A stretch of 64,000 bases of DNA from Salisediminibacterium beveridgei (GCF_001721685.1 NZ_CP012502.1:558001-622000), one strand, 5' to 3'; positions 50,348 to 59,591 are shown, counted from the first letter of the stretch. The notes: generated by a model from the sequence alone, not told the origin. Numbers and translations are program-made.

Positions 50348-51436
50348 ATGCATATCATTACACTTCAGCACAATGCGCATAAGGCACTGGACCGGAAGCT
50401 CGCCAGGGACATTTTATCCGAAAGTGGTTTTACCCTTTTACGGGAAGGCATGGTCATTACCCCGAATCATATCCGGTTGTTACGGATGTATGGAATTGAA
50501 ACGGTTCCTGTTTATGGCCATACGTCGTTTCTTGAACAGCTGGATGCGAAAGTGAAAGAGCAGCATCAGCCGTTTGTGAAGGCGTACAGGGAATCCTTCA
50601 ATGAGATGAAACGGCTGTTTTCTTCTGCTGAGGAAGATCAGGTGCCAAATCTTGAGAAGACCCTCGATTCCTTCGAATCGCTTATCAGTGAAGCACTGGA
50701 ATCGTACAGTCTGTTCGAAGTGCTCCAACAGCTTGAAGGGCATGACGGGTATCTTCTCCGGCACTCGATTCATGTTGGCTTATTGACGGCCTTGATGGCC
50801 CGGTTAATGAAAAAATCCGAAGAAGACATCATGATATACGGCAAAGCAGGGCTTCTGCATGATATTGGAATGATCAAAGCGCCTGCGGGGGTGTTTAACG
50901 ATTCCCGCGAGCTGACGGAGGCGGAATGGAAAGAAGTGCGCCGTCACCCGCAAATCGGTTATGAGCTGCTCAAGGATACCGGCGTGCCTCAGCCGGTGCT
51001 CGATGCCGCGTTGTATCATCATGAGCGCATGGACGGCAGCGGCTACCTCGAAGGGTTGAAAGGGGACGATATTCCGGAAGTGGCGGCACTGATTGCGATT
51101 GCCGACGTGTTTGATGCGGTGTCCTCAGACCGGGTCCACCGCAAGAAGCTTGCACCGATGGAAGCCTTGAAAACCGTGAACGATGAGATTTATCGGGGGA
51201 AGCTCTCGGTCCGTTGCGGCCTGGTCTTTCTCGAGCATATGACTAGCACATACACCGGAACGACCGTCTATTTGTCCGATGGGCGATTCGCGCAGATTGT
51301 CCGCTACAATGCAAAGGATTTGGAGAATCCATTGATCAGTCTCGATGGTCACGTTCTGCCGCTCAAGGAGTTGAAAGGTCTCACCATCGAAGACATTGCG
51401 GATAACCGCATCCATGAACTGAATAAACAGGAGTGA
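50348..51436 (+). CDS. HD-GYP domain protein, copy 1
   Basis: 362-residue predicted c-di-GMP phosphodiesterase. An N-terminal ~110-residue helical region precedes the HD domain (HSIHVGLLTALMA, LLHDIGMIKAP) and the GYP-type motif HHERMDGSGYLEG. The usual Pro of GYP is Leu here. The C-terminal ~80 residues (TVYLSDGRFAQIVR) form a beta extension shared with copy 2. Cytosolic, no receiver domain. RBS AAAGGAGGC. The tandem copy lies 317 bases downstream. Confidence 0.92.
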   Translation: MHIITLQHNAHKALDRKLARDILSESGFTLLREGMVITPNHIRLLRMYGIETVPVYGHTSFLEQLDAKVKEQHQPFVKAYRESFNEMKRLFSSAEEDQVPNLEKTLDSFESLISEALESYSLFEVLQQLEGHDGYLLRHSIHVGLLTALMARLMKKSEEDIMIYGKAGLLHDIGMIKAPAGVFNDSRELTEAEWKEVRRHPQIGYELLKDTGVPQPVLDAALYHHERMDGSGYLEGLKGDDIPEVAALIAIADVFDAVSSDRVHRKKLAPMEALKTVNDEIYRGKLSVRCGLVFLEHMTSTYTGTTVYLSDGRFAQIVRYNAKDLENPLISLDGHVLPLKELKGLTIEDIADNRIHELNKQE

Positions 51437-51449
51437 CTGTTGAAACGAC

Positions 51450-51488
51450 CAACCGGATCGGGGTTTATCCCCTGATCCGGTTGTTTTT
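51450..51488 (+). terminator. Intrinsic terminator after HD-GYP copy 1
   Basis: CAACCGGATC / GATCCGGTTG followed by TTTTT. Confidence 0.93.
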
Positions 51489-51752
51489 GTGTTGTGTGCA
51501 ATTGATTGATGACGATGGCCTCTCTTTTGACGGATAGAGGACTGCTTGCGGCGAACTTTGCAGGACATATGTCTCTATAAAAAGGAAGATGGGTATACGT
51601 TTGGCAGATATTATTGGTAAAATGATGTATTTTATGGTTAGATTAGCGTATAATGGATATCATATCATGCAATAAAATGAATAAACTGATAATAGTAGTG
51701 GCATGGTCACGGTTATTCATATGGAGATCATCAGACAGGGGACGTGTGTTAC

Positions 51753-52844
51753 ATGGAATGGATCAGTGTTCAGAAAAACGCGCATCAAGTCATTGACAGA
51801 GAACTTGCGGATAATGTCATTTCCAGTGAGGGACTGACACTTTTACGAGAAGGTATGATTCTCCGGACCCGGCATATTCCGATGCTGAAACGAAACGGAA
51901 TCACCACCGTTCCGGTGGGGGAATATGCTGCAGTCATCGATCAGCTGGACCAGAAGTTTCATCAGGACTATCCATCATTTGCAAAAGCTTATAAAAAACA
52001 GTTTACGATGCTCAAAGAGGTCTTCAACAGGGTTCAAAACCATGAACCGCCGGAGCTCGATCAGCTGGTTGACGGCTTTACGGAGCTGTTGGATGAGGCG
52101 ATGGATTCGGTGAACCTGTTTGAGTTATTGCAACAGATGCAGGGACATAATGATTATACATACCGCCACAGTATTCATGTGGCGCTCTTGGGAGCACTCG
52201 TGGCAAAAATCGTCAAACTTCCGGAAGAGATGATCATCGATATCGGCCGGGCTGGCCTCCTGCACGACATTGGGAAGCTCCGGGTATCCAATGCGATCAT
52301 CGATAAACCGGAGAAGCTGACAGAGAATGAATTTGCTATGATCCAGGAGCATTGTGAACTGGGGTATGAGCTGTTGAACAACTATACGGATGTGAACCAG
52401 ACGATCCTGGACGGCACGCTGTCGCACCATGAACGACTCGACGGCTCCGGGTATCCTTTTGGCTTGAAAGGCGAGGAGATTCCGGTATCTGCTGCTGTCC
52501 TCGGCGTGGTGGATGTGTTCGATGCCATTTCATCAGACCGCGCTTATCAGAAAAAATCGTCACCGCTTACGGCCCTCTCGGTCATTATTGAGGAAATTTA
52601 CAAAGGGAAGCTCGATATCAAGTACGGCTTACCTTTCGTAAACTATATGCTGGATGCCTATACTGCCTCAGACGTGATTTTATCCGATGGTCGGCTGGCC
52701 AAAATCGTCCGAATTGAAATTGATTCTGTGGAGAATCCATTGATTCAGACGAAGGAAGGTGTCTACCCATTAAAAGAATTACAAGGTGTGGAAATCATGG
52801 ACATTGCTGACCGTCATGCGAAAGCAGTGATTGAGAATCATTGA
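51753..52844 (+). CDS. HD-GYP domain protein, copy 2
   Basis: 363-residue paralog of copy 1 with the same architecture. HD motif HSIHVALLGALVA, LLHDIGKLRVS, and a complete HHERLDGSGYPFGL. ATG 51753 is preceded by GGGGACG. The gap before it (51489-51752) holds an AT-rich stretch with TATAAT at about 51650 and no gene. Predicted to degrade c-di-GMP, opposing the GGDEF protein that follows. Confidence 0.93.
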   Translation: MEWISVQKNAHQVIDRELADNVISSEGLTLLREGMILRTRHIPMLKRNGITTVPVGEYAAVIDQLDQKFHQDYPSFAKAYKKQFTMLKEVFNRVQNHEPPELDQLVDGFTELLDEAMDSVNLFELLQQMQGHNDYTYRHSIHVALLGALVAKIVKLPEEMIIDIGRAGLLHDIGKLRVSNAIIDKPEKLTENEFAMIQEHCELGYELLNNYTDVNQTILDGTLSHHERLDGSGYPFGLKGEEIPVSAAVLGVVDVFDAISSDRAYQKKSSPLTALSVIIEEIYKGKLDIKYGLPFVNYMLDAYTASDVILSDGRLAKIVRIEIDSVENPLIQTKEGVYPLKELQGVEIMDIADRHAKAVIENH

Positions 52845-52957
52845 TTTCAGATATTTCGTCACCAGAATCTATATGATTCGACAAATTTCTTGTGATTCGG
52901 CGCTTTTTTCTCTATGATAAAAAGTGAAGTCTGTTGCAGGATTAAGGTGGCAAAGTG

Positions 52958-54094
52958 ATGACACTTACAAAAGAGGAAGCCACGGGACTCAAACACCGTG
53001 AATGGATCGATAAAACAATTAAATACTACTGGTATCTGATCATTGTTGCTGTTGCAGCGGAGATTTTCGCTATGATGGTCACATTGATCGTCGAACCACA
53101 GGCCTTCTGGAGCGACATCCGGCAAGTGCTTGTCTATCCGACTGTGGCTCAGGTGACGGTCCTGATCGTGATTTCCTGGGTGTATAAAAAACAATACACC
53201 GAAAATGAATACCTGTTGATGGTTGTCGGGACGATCCTGGCGTTTATCCTTGTGGCATCGAACAATGGTCTGGCGGGTGCCCCGCTGATTCTGCTTTTGC
53301 CAATGATGATTTCAATCCTGTTTTTCAACCGGAATGTAGTGATCTTCAGCTACGTAACGAACGTTCTTGCGTATCTGCTGGCAGTCGCGATATTCCCCGA
53401 TCTTGGGGAGTACTTGCGGATTTATGAATTCATTGCCTATGTTTATATTTTCTCAGCGGGATTCATTATTCTTCTTGCTGTTCAGGAGCGGACTGACGAA
53501 GTGATTGAGATTCTCCGGCAAAAAATCGATCAGGAGCAGGAACTTATGGTACGCAACACGATCATGGAAAGGCTCTCCAAGTTGGATGCGCCGACGGGTC
53601 TGTACAATCATAAGACATTCCAGGAATATTTCTCGTTTCTGTTTGATCAAAGCCGGGGCGGTGACTATCACTTTCAGCTCGCGATGCTTGATATTGATGA
53701 TTTTAAGCAGGTGAACGATACCTATGGGCACGCCGTGGGAGATAAAATCCTGGAGCGGATTGCAAGGGTGATCGATACACATGTGGACGCTAACGACATC
53801 GCTTCGCGCTATGGCGGGGAAGAGTTTGCGATTTTATTTACCGGCAGCTCGTTCGACGATGCGAAAGCGGTTATGGAAAATATACGGGAAAGTACAAAAG
53901 CACTGCAGCACACAGAAATGGGCGGCGTCAATGTCACGATCAGCTGCGGCCTTGTGGCGTATGAAGGGGAACGTGAGGCTACGGAATTGTTTGACCGCGC
54001 AGACCGCCTGTTGTACCAAGCGAAGGAGAATGGAAAAAATCGTGTGGAAACCGATTATTTACCGCATGAGCAAAAAAAACATTCCGAAGGCTAA
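52958..54094 (+). CDS. Membrane GGDEF diguanylate cyclase
   Basis: 378-residue protein. Six predicted membrane helices (~25-180) and a short coiled linker (EVIEILRQKIDQEQEL) precede a GGDEF domain. The active-site loop is RYGGEEFAILF, and DIDDFKQVNDTYGHAVGD is the metal-binding motif. No RxxD I-site is obvious. ATG 52958 (or GTG 52955) follows AAGGTGG. It synthesises c-di-GMP. Its 3' end overlaps the proposed fliD1 promoter. Confidence 0.93.
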   Translation: MTLTKEEATGLKHREWIDKTIKYYWYLIIVAVAAEIFAMMVTLIVEPQAFWSDIRQVLVYPTVAQVTVLIVISWVYKKQYTENEYLLMVVGTILAFILVASNNGLAGAPLILLLPMMISILFFNRNVVIFSYVTNVLAYLLAVAIFPDLGEYLRIYEFIAYVYIFSAGFIILLAVQERTDEVIEILRQKIDQEQELMVRNTIMERLSKLDAPTGLYNHKTFQEYFSFLFDQSRGGDYHFQLAMLDIDDFKQVNDTYGHAVGDKILERIARVIDTHVDANDIASRYGGEEFAILFTGSSFDDAKAVMENIRESTKALQHTEMGGVNVTISCGLVAYEGEREATELFDRADRLLYQAKENGKNRVETDYLPHEQKKHSEG

Positions 54095-54118
54095 ACATTT
54101 CCTGTGGAGTACCGATAG
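54092..54118 (+). promoter_or_regulatory. Sigma-D-like promoter of fliD1
   Basis: TAAA (54092-54095), 15 bases, ACCGATAG (54111-54118). It begins at the stop codon of the GGDEF gene. Confidence 0.6.
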
Positions 54119-54143
54119 TAGAACTGACAGATACGTACGATTT

Positions 54144-54199
54144 GAAAACAGAAAAGCCGTGGACGCGCATTTCCGACCACCTTTTCTGTTTTCTTTTTT
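54144..54199 (+). terminator. Intrinsic terminator between the sigma-D promoter and fliD1
   Basis: GAAAACAGAAAAG (54144-54156) and CTTTTCTGTTTTC (54181-54193) form a perfect 13-bp stem followed by TTTTTTA. It is downstream of the proposed fliD1 promoter, so it may attenuate fliD1 as well as end the GGDEF transcript. Confidence 0.85.
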
Positions 54200-54249
54200 A
54201 CACTTCAGGAAGTTTTCTTTACAGCTCTTCAAGAAAGGGATGAGGCCTT

Positions 54250-55842
54250 ATGGACATGCGAATGACAGGATTTGCATCCGGAATGGATATTAATCAAATG
54301 GTCAGTGACCTGATGCGCGCTGAACGTCAGCCGATGGAGCGCATGGAGCAGGACCAGCAGGAACTGATCCTGCAAATGGACAAGTACCGGGAAGTGAACC
54401 GGGATTTCATGCAGTTTCGGGATAATACCTTTGATTCGGTGCTGCGAAGCTCCAATATGACAGCGCAAAATGCAACCAGTTCAAATGAAGCAGCAGTCAG
54501 TGCGTCGGCCTCCACAGCTGCAGCACAAGGCACGTATACGTTCAGTGATGTCAGCTTGGCAGAGTCGACGACGAATGTATCCGAAGATAGAATTGGACCT
54601 GAAGGTGCAGATTACAACGATTCATTAACCGAAGTTTTCGGGGAGGATCTGGAAACGGAAAATGGTAAAGTCTCTTTCGACATCACAACATACGGGCCCG
54701 ATGGGGAAACGATCGATGGCAATTTCAGCTTCGATCCGGATAATACAACCTTGTCGGAGGTCTTTTCTGAAATCAGTAATTCTGATCTTGGCATTCAGGC
54801 CTATTTCGATACGGACGGGGGACGTGTGTCATTAACCAGGACGGACACGGGATCATTTAATGATGAAGGGCCTGAAATTAATTTTCAGACGAATGGTGAA
54901 GAGAGTGCTTTTTTCAACAATAACTTGAACTTGTATACCGAATCTGCTGAAGATGAGGATGGTAATACTATTATTGCAGGTGAGCAAGCTGGTTCCAACG
55001 CAAGATTTACCATGAACGGTTTGGCGATGGAACGTCAATCCAACAGTTTTGATATTGACGGTCTTCGGGTAGATCTCAATCAGAACATGGGTAATGGCCA
55101 GCAGGCGACCGTCCGGGTGGAAACCGACACGGATAACATCGTGGAAAACATCACCGCGTTCGTCGACGAATACAACGACATGATCAGTGGTCTGGATGAA
55201 GTGGTCTCAGAAGAATATTACCGGGATTATGCACCGTTGACACAGGATCAGATGCGGGAAATGGAAGAGCACGAAATTGAAAATTGGAACGAGCGGGCAG
55301 AGAGCGGCTTGCTCCGGCGGGATTCCACGATAAATAATGCGCTCAACCAGTTCCGGATGGACTTTTATAATTCAGTGGACACAGGTGATGAAAACCAATC
55401 CTTCAGCCAGCTGACAGAGATCGGGATCACGACAACAAGTGATTTTCGGGACCGTGGTAAACTCGAGATAAATGAAGCGGAATTGCGTAATGCCGTCGAA
55501 CAGGATGCAGAGGGCGTCTTTCAATTGTTTGCCGCTGACGGGGAAGAAGGCAACAGTGAACAGCGGGGAATCGCCCACAGACTCCGGGACACTGCGAGCA
55601 ATGCCATCAATGAAATTGGAAACCGCGTAGGAAGAACGGAGTCACCCGGTTCGATGCAGAATTCGACGCTTGGGCGGGAACTGTTGAGTGTGGAAGATCA
55701 GATGTCCAATTTTGAGCGGCGCATGCAGCAGGTGGAAGAGCGCTACTGGAGTCAGTTCACCGCCATGGAACAGGCGATGGCGGAGGCGAATGCCCAGGCG
55801 GAACAAATGATGTCTCAGCTCGGTGGTATGCAGGGACAATAA
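54250..55842 (+). CDS. fliD: Flagellar hook-associated protein 2 FliD (cap), copy 1
   Basis: 530-residue filament cap protein. The N-terminus MTGFASGMDINQMVSDLMRA and the C-terminal coiled coil (MSNFERRMQQVEERYWSQFT, AMEQAMAEANAQAEQMMSQL) are diagnostic. The middle is acidic. RBS AAAGGGATGAGG. Tandem with a second fliD. Which cap pairs with which flagellin is unknown. Confidence 0.95.
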   Translation: MDMRMTGFASGMDINQMVSDLMRAERQPMERMEQDQQELILQMDKYREVNRDFMQFRDNTFDSVLRSSNMTAQNATSSNEAAVSASASTAAAQGTYTFSDVSLAESTTNVSEDRIGPEGADYNDSLTEVFGEDLETENGKVSFDITTYGPDGETIDGNFSFDPDNTTLSEVFSEISNSDLGIQAYFDTDGGRVSLTRTDTGSFNDEGPEINFQTNGEESAFFNNNLNLYTESAEDEDGNTIIAGEQAGSNARFTMNGLAMERQSNSFDIDGLRVDLNQNMGNGQQATVRVETDTDNIVENITAFVDEYNDMISGLDEVVSEEYYRDYAPLTQDQMREMEEHEIENWNERAESGLLRRDSTINNALNQFRMDFYNSVDTGDENQSFSQLTEIGITTTSDFRDRGKLEINEAELRNAVEQDAEGVFQLFAADGEEGNSEQRGIAHRLRDTASNAINEIGNRVGRTESPGSMQNSTLGRELLSVEDQMSNFERRMQQVEERYWSQFTAMEQAMAEANAQAEQMMSQLGGMQGQ

Positions 55843-55856
55843 GGATTTGATAACAT

Positions 55857-55890
55857 GGCGCAATGTCCAAACCGGGCATTGTGTCTTTTT
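55857..55890 (+). terminator. Intrinsic terminator after fliD copy 1
   Basis: GGCGCAATGtCC / GGgCATTGtGTC (minor mismatches) followed by TTTTT. Confidence 0.7.
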
Positions 55891-55903
55891 GTGTGGAAAC
55901 GGC

Positions 55904-55930
55904 TAAACAATTTCATGCTTATTCCGATAT
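55904..55930 (+). promoter_or_regulatory. Sigma-D promoter of fliD copy 2
   Basis: TAAA (55904-55907), 15 bases, TCCGATAT (55923-55930). Confidence 0.9.
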
Positions 55931-55985
55931 ATCTAATAGATGGGCTGAATTGACAATTGAATAAAGGAAAGGGTGGTTCAAAGTG

Positions 55986-57530
55986 ATGAGACTCAGCGGC
56001 TTTGCCACAGGAATGGATATTAACCAGATGGTCACGGATTTGATGCGCGCCGAGCGCATGCCGGTGGATCGGATGCAGCAGGATAAGCAACTGATGGAAT
56101 GGCGGATGGAGGAGTTCCGGAATATCAACCGGAAGCTCGATACGTTTCGGACGAATATATTCGACGGGATATACCGGAGTGCGAATATGCTGGCGAAAAC
56201 CGGCACGTCGACGGACGAAGCCAAAGTGCGTGTGTCGGCTTCGCCGAACGCAACGCCTGGTAATATGCGGATCAACAGTGTGTCGAACCTGGCAGAGTCT
56301 GCTGTGCGGGTGTCAGACGCTTTGACGGCTGCTGAAGGGGAAACGGCCACCAGACAAACGACACTGGCGGATTTAACGGGTTCCGATCAGGACACTTTTT
56401 CCATGGACGTGACGACGATGACGTCAACAGGAGAAAAAAACGTCACGTTTGAATTCAGTAAAGAGGCGAAAGTGGATGATGTCTTAAAAGAAATCAACGG
56501 ATCGGAACTTGGTCTCAGTGCTTTCTTTGATACGCAAACCGGTCAGGTGTCCTTCAGCCGGGAAGAGACGGGGGTTTACGATTCAGAAGGCAATCTGTTC
56601 ATGGGCAGTGACGGGGCGCCGGATCAAATTGTCTTTTCAGGTGAACTCGCTGAAGCATTTGGCACAGGTGATGATCAGGGGACAGCCCTGAATGGTTCGA
56701 ACGCGGTGTTGAATATCAATGGGATCGAAACAGAACGCGGGTCCAATACCTTTACCGAAAACGGGCTGACGATCACACTGCGGGCCACTTTCGAATCGGG
56801 TACCGTGACGGTGGGCTCCGCAACAGATACAGACCGGATTTTTGATACGATCATGGATTTCGTGAACGAATACAATGAGCTCGTGGAGCATGCGACGGAG
56901 AAGCTCCGGGAAGATCAGAAGCGGGATTTCCGGCCGCTCACAGATGATCAGCGCGATGCCATGAGTGAGCGGGAAATCGAGAAATGGGAAGAGCAGGCGA
57001 TGAGCGGTATGCTCAGGAACGACCGGATTTTACGAAGCGGGTTTGAAAACTTCCGTTCGGCCATGTATACACCGGTACAGCTGGGTGAAGGGGCTTCATT
57101 CAATCAATTGGCCCAGCTCGGAATCACGACGAGCAGTAATTTCCGGGATGGTGGTAAACTTGAGGTGAATGAGGACCGTCTCCGCGAACGGATCAATCAG
57201 GACCCGGAAGCGGTGTATCAACTGTTCACGGCAGATGGGGACACCCGAAACGAAAAAGGACTGGCCAGGCGGATCCGTGACAGCGCCAACGGACTGATCG
57301 ATTCGATTTCACGTGAAGCGGGCGGCCTTCGCGGTCGGAATCTGAATCATCAATTTGTATTGGGACGAAGCATGGATCAGCTTGATGACCGGATTTCCAA
57401 TTTTGAACGGCGCCTTCAGCAGGTTGAATCCCGCTACTGGGCCCAGTTCAATGCGATGGAGAAGGCGGTTGCCCAGTCCAATTCCCAGGCGGAATCAATG
57501 TTTGCTCAAATGTACGGCGGGATGATGTAA
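55986..57530 (+). CDS. Flagellar hook-associated protein 2 FliD (cap), copy 2
   Basis: 514-residue paralog of copy 1. The N-terminus MRLSGFATGMDINQMVTDLM and C-terminus (ISNFERRLQQVESRYWAQFN, AMEKAVAQSNSQAESMFAQM) match; the middle diverges. I chose ATG 55986; a GTG three bases earlier is possible. It has its own perfect sigma-D promoter, so it is controlled independently of copy 1. A FliT-like gene follows. Confidence 0.95.
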   Translation: MRLSGFATGMDINQMVTDLMRAERMPVDRMQQDKQLMEWRMEEFRNINRKLDTFRTNIFDGIYRSANMLAKTGTSTDEAKVRVSASPNATPGNMRINSVSNLAESAVRVSDALTAAEGETATRQTTLADLTGSDQDTFSMDVTTMTSTGEKNVTFEFSKEAKVDDVLKEINGSELGLSAFFDTQTGQVSFSREETGVYDSEGNLFMGSDGAPDQIVFSGELAEAFGTGDDQGTALNGSNAVLNINGIETERGSNTFTENGLTITLRATFESGTVTVGSATDTDRIFDTIMDFVNEYNELVEHATEKLREDQKRDFRPLTDDQRDAMSEREIEKWEEQAMSGMLRNDRILRSGFENFRSAMYTPVQLGEGASFNQLAQLGITTSSNFRDGGKLEVNEDRLRERINQDPEAVYQLFTADGDTRNEKGLARRIRDSANGLIDSISREAGGLRGRNLNHQFVLGRSMDQLDDRISNFERRLQQVESRYWAQFNAMEKAVAQSNSQAESMFAQMYGGMM

Positions 57531-57610
57531 CGCTGCGATCATCAGGAAAACGCAGGAGGCTCGCTGTTTTACAATCAGATCAACACGGTACAGACTGGAG
57601 GAGAGGTTGG

Positions 57611-57964
57611 ATGAATGCATTGATGGAGCTGTTTTCGATTACGAAAAAACTCTATGACCACGTAGAGAAACCTCTGCCTCATGGAGATGAGCGCGATGCG
57701 TACCTTGAGGAAATTGCAGCACTCCTGAAACGGCGCGAGGAATTGATTTCGAATGTGGAAGCGCCCCAAACGGAGCAAGAGAAACGGATCGCACGAACAC
57801 TGCTTGATTTCAATGAAAAGCTGACCAGACGTCTCACGGTGATTCAGGGTGAAATCGGTCAGGATCTCAACCGGATCAAACAGAAGAAATCAACCGGTCG
57901 TCACTACGAGAATCCATATAGTGGCCGAACTTCCGACGGCGTGTTCTTTGATTCTAAAAAATGA
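57611..57964 (+). CDS. FliT-like flagellar chaperone
   Basis: 117-residue helical protein. The C-terminal tail ENPYSGRTSDGVFFDSKK matches the FliT-type ending seen in Bacillus. RBS GGAGGAGAGGTTGG. It directly follows fliD2, the expected client, and is likely in its operon. In B. subtilis fliT lies after fliS, so the order differs here. Confidence 0.8.
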   Translation: MNALMELFSITKKLYDHVEKPLPHGDERDAYLEEIAALLKRREELISNVEAPQTEQEKRIARTLLDFNEKLTRRLTVIQGEIGQDLNRIKQKKSTGRHYENPYSGRTSDGVFFDSKK

Positions 57965-57985
57965 TCACTAGTTTTATAAAAAACT

Positions 57986-58012
57986 GAATAGTTGTACGTT
58001 TTGGACCGATAC
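57986..58012 (+). promoter_or_regulatory. Possible sigma-D promoter of flaG
   Basis: ACCGATAC (58005-58012) is a fair -10; the -35 at the right distance is only GAAT (57986-57989). Confidence 0.35.
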
Positions 58013-58048
58013 TACTAATGAAGCCTACTAATTGAGGAGTTGATTCAC

Positions 58049-58462
58049 ATGGAAGTGAGATCATCAACGGGTTTCTCCACGGCCAGGGAGTTTTTGACGC
58101 ACCAGAATCAGCGTCAGGAGTTCACTGAAGTCGAGAGAAGTCCCAGTCAACTGAGACAGAGCGCCGGGGCACAGGGAAGTGTTGACACCTCGTCTCGAGA
58201 AGCAGAGAATTTGTCCCGCAGACAAGGGCACGAATGGACAACAGAACAGTTGGATGAGGCAACGGAAGCGATGACCGAGCTCAGCATGCTGCAAAACACG
58301 TCGCTGAAGTTTGAGCAGCATGACAAACTGGACCGGACCATGGTCAAGGTCATTGATCAGCAAACCGACGAGATTATTAAGGAAATTCCACCTGAGGAAT
58401 TTCTGGATATGATTTCCTCGATGCTTGAATTTGCAGGGATTCTGATTGATGAGAAGGCGTAG
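58049..58462 (+). CDS. flaG: FlaG family flagellar protein
   Basis: 137-residue protein. The C-terminal FlaG domain is LKFEQHDKLDRTMVKVIDQQ then DEIIKEIPPEEFLDMISSML. The N-terminal ~60 residues are low-complexity. ATG 58049 has GAGGAGTTG upstream. FlaG-type proteins influence filament length; B. subtilis YvyC is the equivalent. Confidence 0.93.
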   Translation: MEVRSSTGFSTAREFLTHQNQRQEFTEVERSPSQLRQSAGAQGSVDTSSREAENLSRRQGHEWTTEQLDEATEAMTELSMLQNTSLKFEQHDKLDRTMVKVIDQQTDEIIKEIPPEEFLDMISSMLEFAGILIDEKA

Positions 58463-58486
58463 GAAATTGTTTTGTCATCCTTGATC

Positions 58487-58549
58487 GGAAAGTAGACGTG
58501 CAACGAAGGCTTTCGCCATTATTGTGGCGATAAGCCAAGTTTTCTTTAT
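58487..58549. repeat. Dispersed hairpin repeat, copy 3
   Basis: GGAAAGTAGACGTGCAACGA, GGCTTTCGCCA, TGGCGATAAGCC, AAGTTTTCTTTA. It is arranged head-to-tail with copy 4 nine bases away. The palindrome with a T-rich tail probably terminates flaG transcription. Confidence 0.88.
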
Positions 58550-58558
58550 ACTTCTTAT

Positions 58559-58621
58559 GGAAAGTATAAGTGCAACTAAGGCTTTCGCCATTAATATGGC
58601 GATAAGCCAAGTTTTCTTTAT
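58559..58621. repeat. Dispersed hairpin repeat, copy 4
   Basis: GGAAAGTATAAGTGCAACTA, GGCTTTCGCCA, TGGCGATAAGCC, AAGTTTTCTTTA. Almost identical to copy 3 in the same orientation. Confidence 0.88.
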
Positions 58622-58659
58622 AGAACCCGGACTTGATTTCGGGTTCTTTTCCAGTTGAC

Positions 58660-58686
58660 TAAAGATTTTCCTGAAGGTGACGATAT
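58660..58686 (+). promoter_or_regulatory. Sigma-D-like promoter of fliS
   Basis: TAAA (58660-58663), 15 bases, GACGATAT (58679-58686), one mismatch to GCCGATAT. Confidence 0.7.
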
Positions 58687-58733
58687 AAAGAGTAATTGGA
58701 ACAGGTACTATAGACATGAAAGGGTGCTTTGAC

Positions 58734-59420
58734 ATGGCGGTGAACAATCCGTATCAGCAATACAAACAGAATACGGTCGATACAAAATCCCCAGGGGAAT
58801 TGACACTGATGCTGTATGATGGGTGTCTGAAATTCATAAAGCGGGCTGAAGTGGCCATTACAGACAAGCAGATTGAAGTAAAGAATGAACATTTACTGAA
58901 AGCCCAAAACATCATCCGCGAACTTATGCTGACGCTGAATACCGAGATTACCGTCAGTCAGGACATGATGATGATGTACGACTACATTCTGTCTCAGCTG
59001 ATTGAGGCGAATACGAAAAATGATCTGGATGCATTGAAAGAAGCGGAAAAATATGTGTCGGAATTTCGGGACACCTGGAAAGAAGTCATTAAAGTGGATC
59101 GGCAGCAACGTCACACAGGTGAAACAAGCAGCGAGGCGGCTAACGGGACAAAAGGAAAGCAGCCGAATCTGAAAGCGGTCGATGGAAGCGGGACAAAAAA
59201 AGCGTCTGAAAATGAACCTCAAAAAACTGCCGAAACAACGGCGGCTGCTTCAGCAACAGAAAAACCGGCCGGAAAAAATGTGCCACCGAATCCGAATAAT
59301 CCTTATGCGAAGGCGAAAACGGCCGGATACGGTGCACCGAATAATCCGTACACAAAGGCAAAACAGGCTGCAGCAAACACTGCAGGTCCGTCGGGTGGCG
59401 GAACGTCGTTTCAAGGCTGA
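58734..59420 (+). CDS. fliS: Flagellin chaperone FliS with a long C-terminal extension
   Basis: 228 residues. Residues 1-130 are FliS (NNPYQQYKQNTVDTKSPGEL, LMLYDGCLKFIKRAEVAI), the export chaperone that caps the flagellin C-terminus. FliS is normally about 130 residues. The extra ~95 residues are low-complexity, rich in Ala, Lys, Thr and Pro, with two NNPYxKAK units near the end. These repeat the NNPYQQYK motif of its own N-terminus. ATG 58734 has AAAGGGTG upstream. Confidence 0.93.
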   Translation: MAVNNPYQQYKQNTVDTKSPGELTLMLYDGCLKFIKRAEVAITDKQIEVKNEHLLKAQNIIRELMLTLNTEITVSQDMMMMYDYILSQLIEANTKNDLDALKEAEKYVSEFRDTWKEVIKVDRQQRHTGETSSEAANGTKGKQPNLKAVDGSGTKKASENEPQKTAETTAAASATEKPAGKNVPPNPNNPYAKAKTAGYGAPNNPYTKAKQAAANTAGPSGGGTSFQG

Positions 59421-59591
59421 AGCCTTGGTTGCCCTGATACTTCACTCCTTAAAGAGGCACGCAGCAGATACCAGGCTGTGTGCTTTTTCAATGCAAAAGG
59501 AAAGGGTACACACGCAGCAGGAACCGATGGGAGCAACGCTTTCGAACAACTGCTCAGTCTGCTATACTGTCGTTGTTGGAGGTGAACGTAT

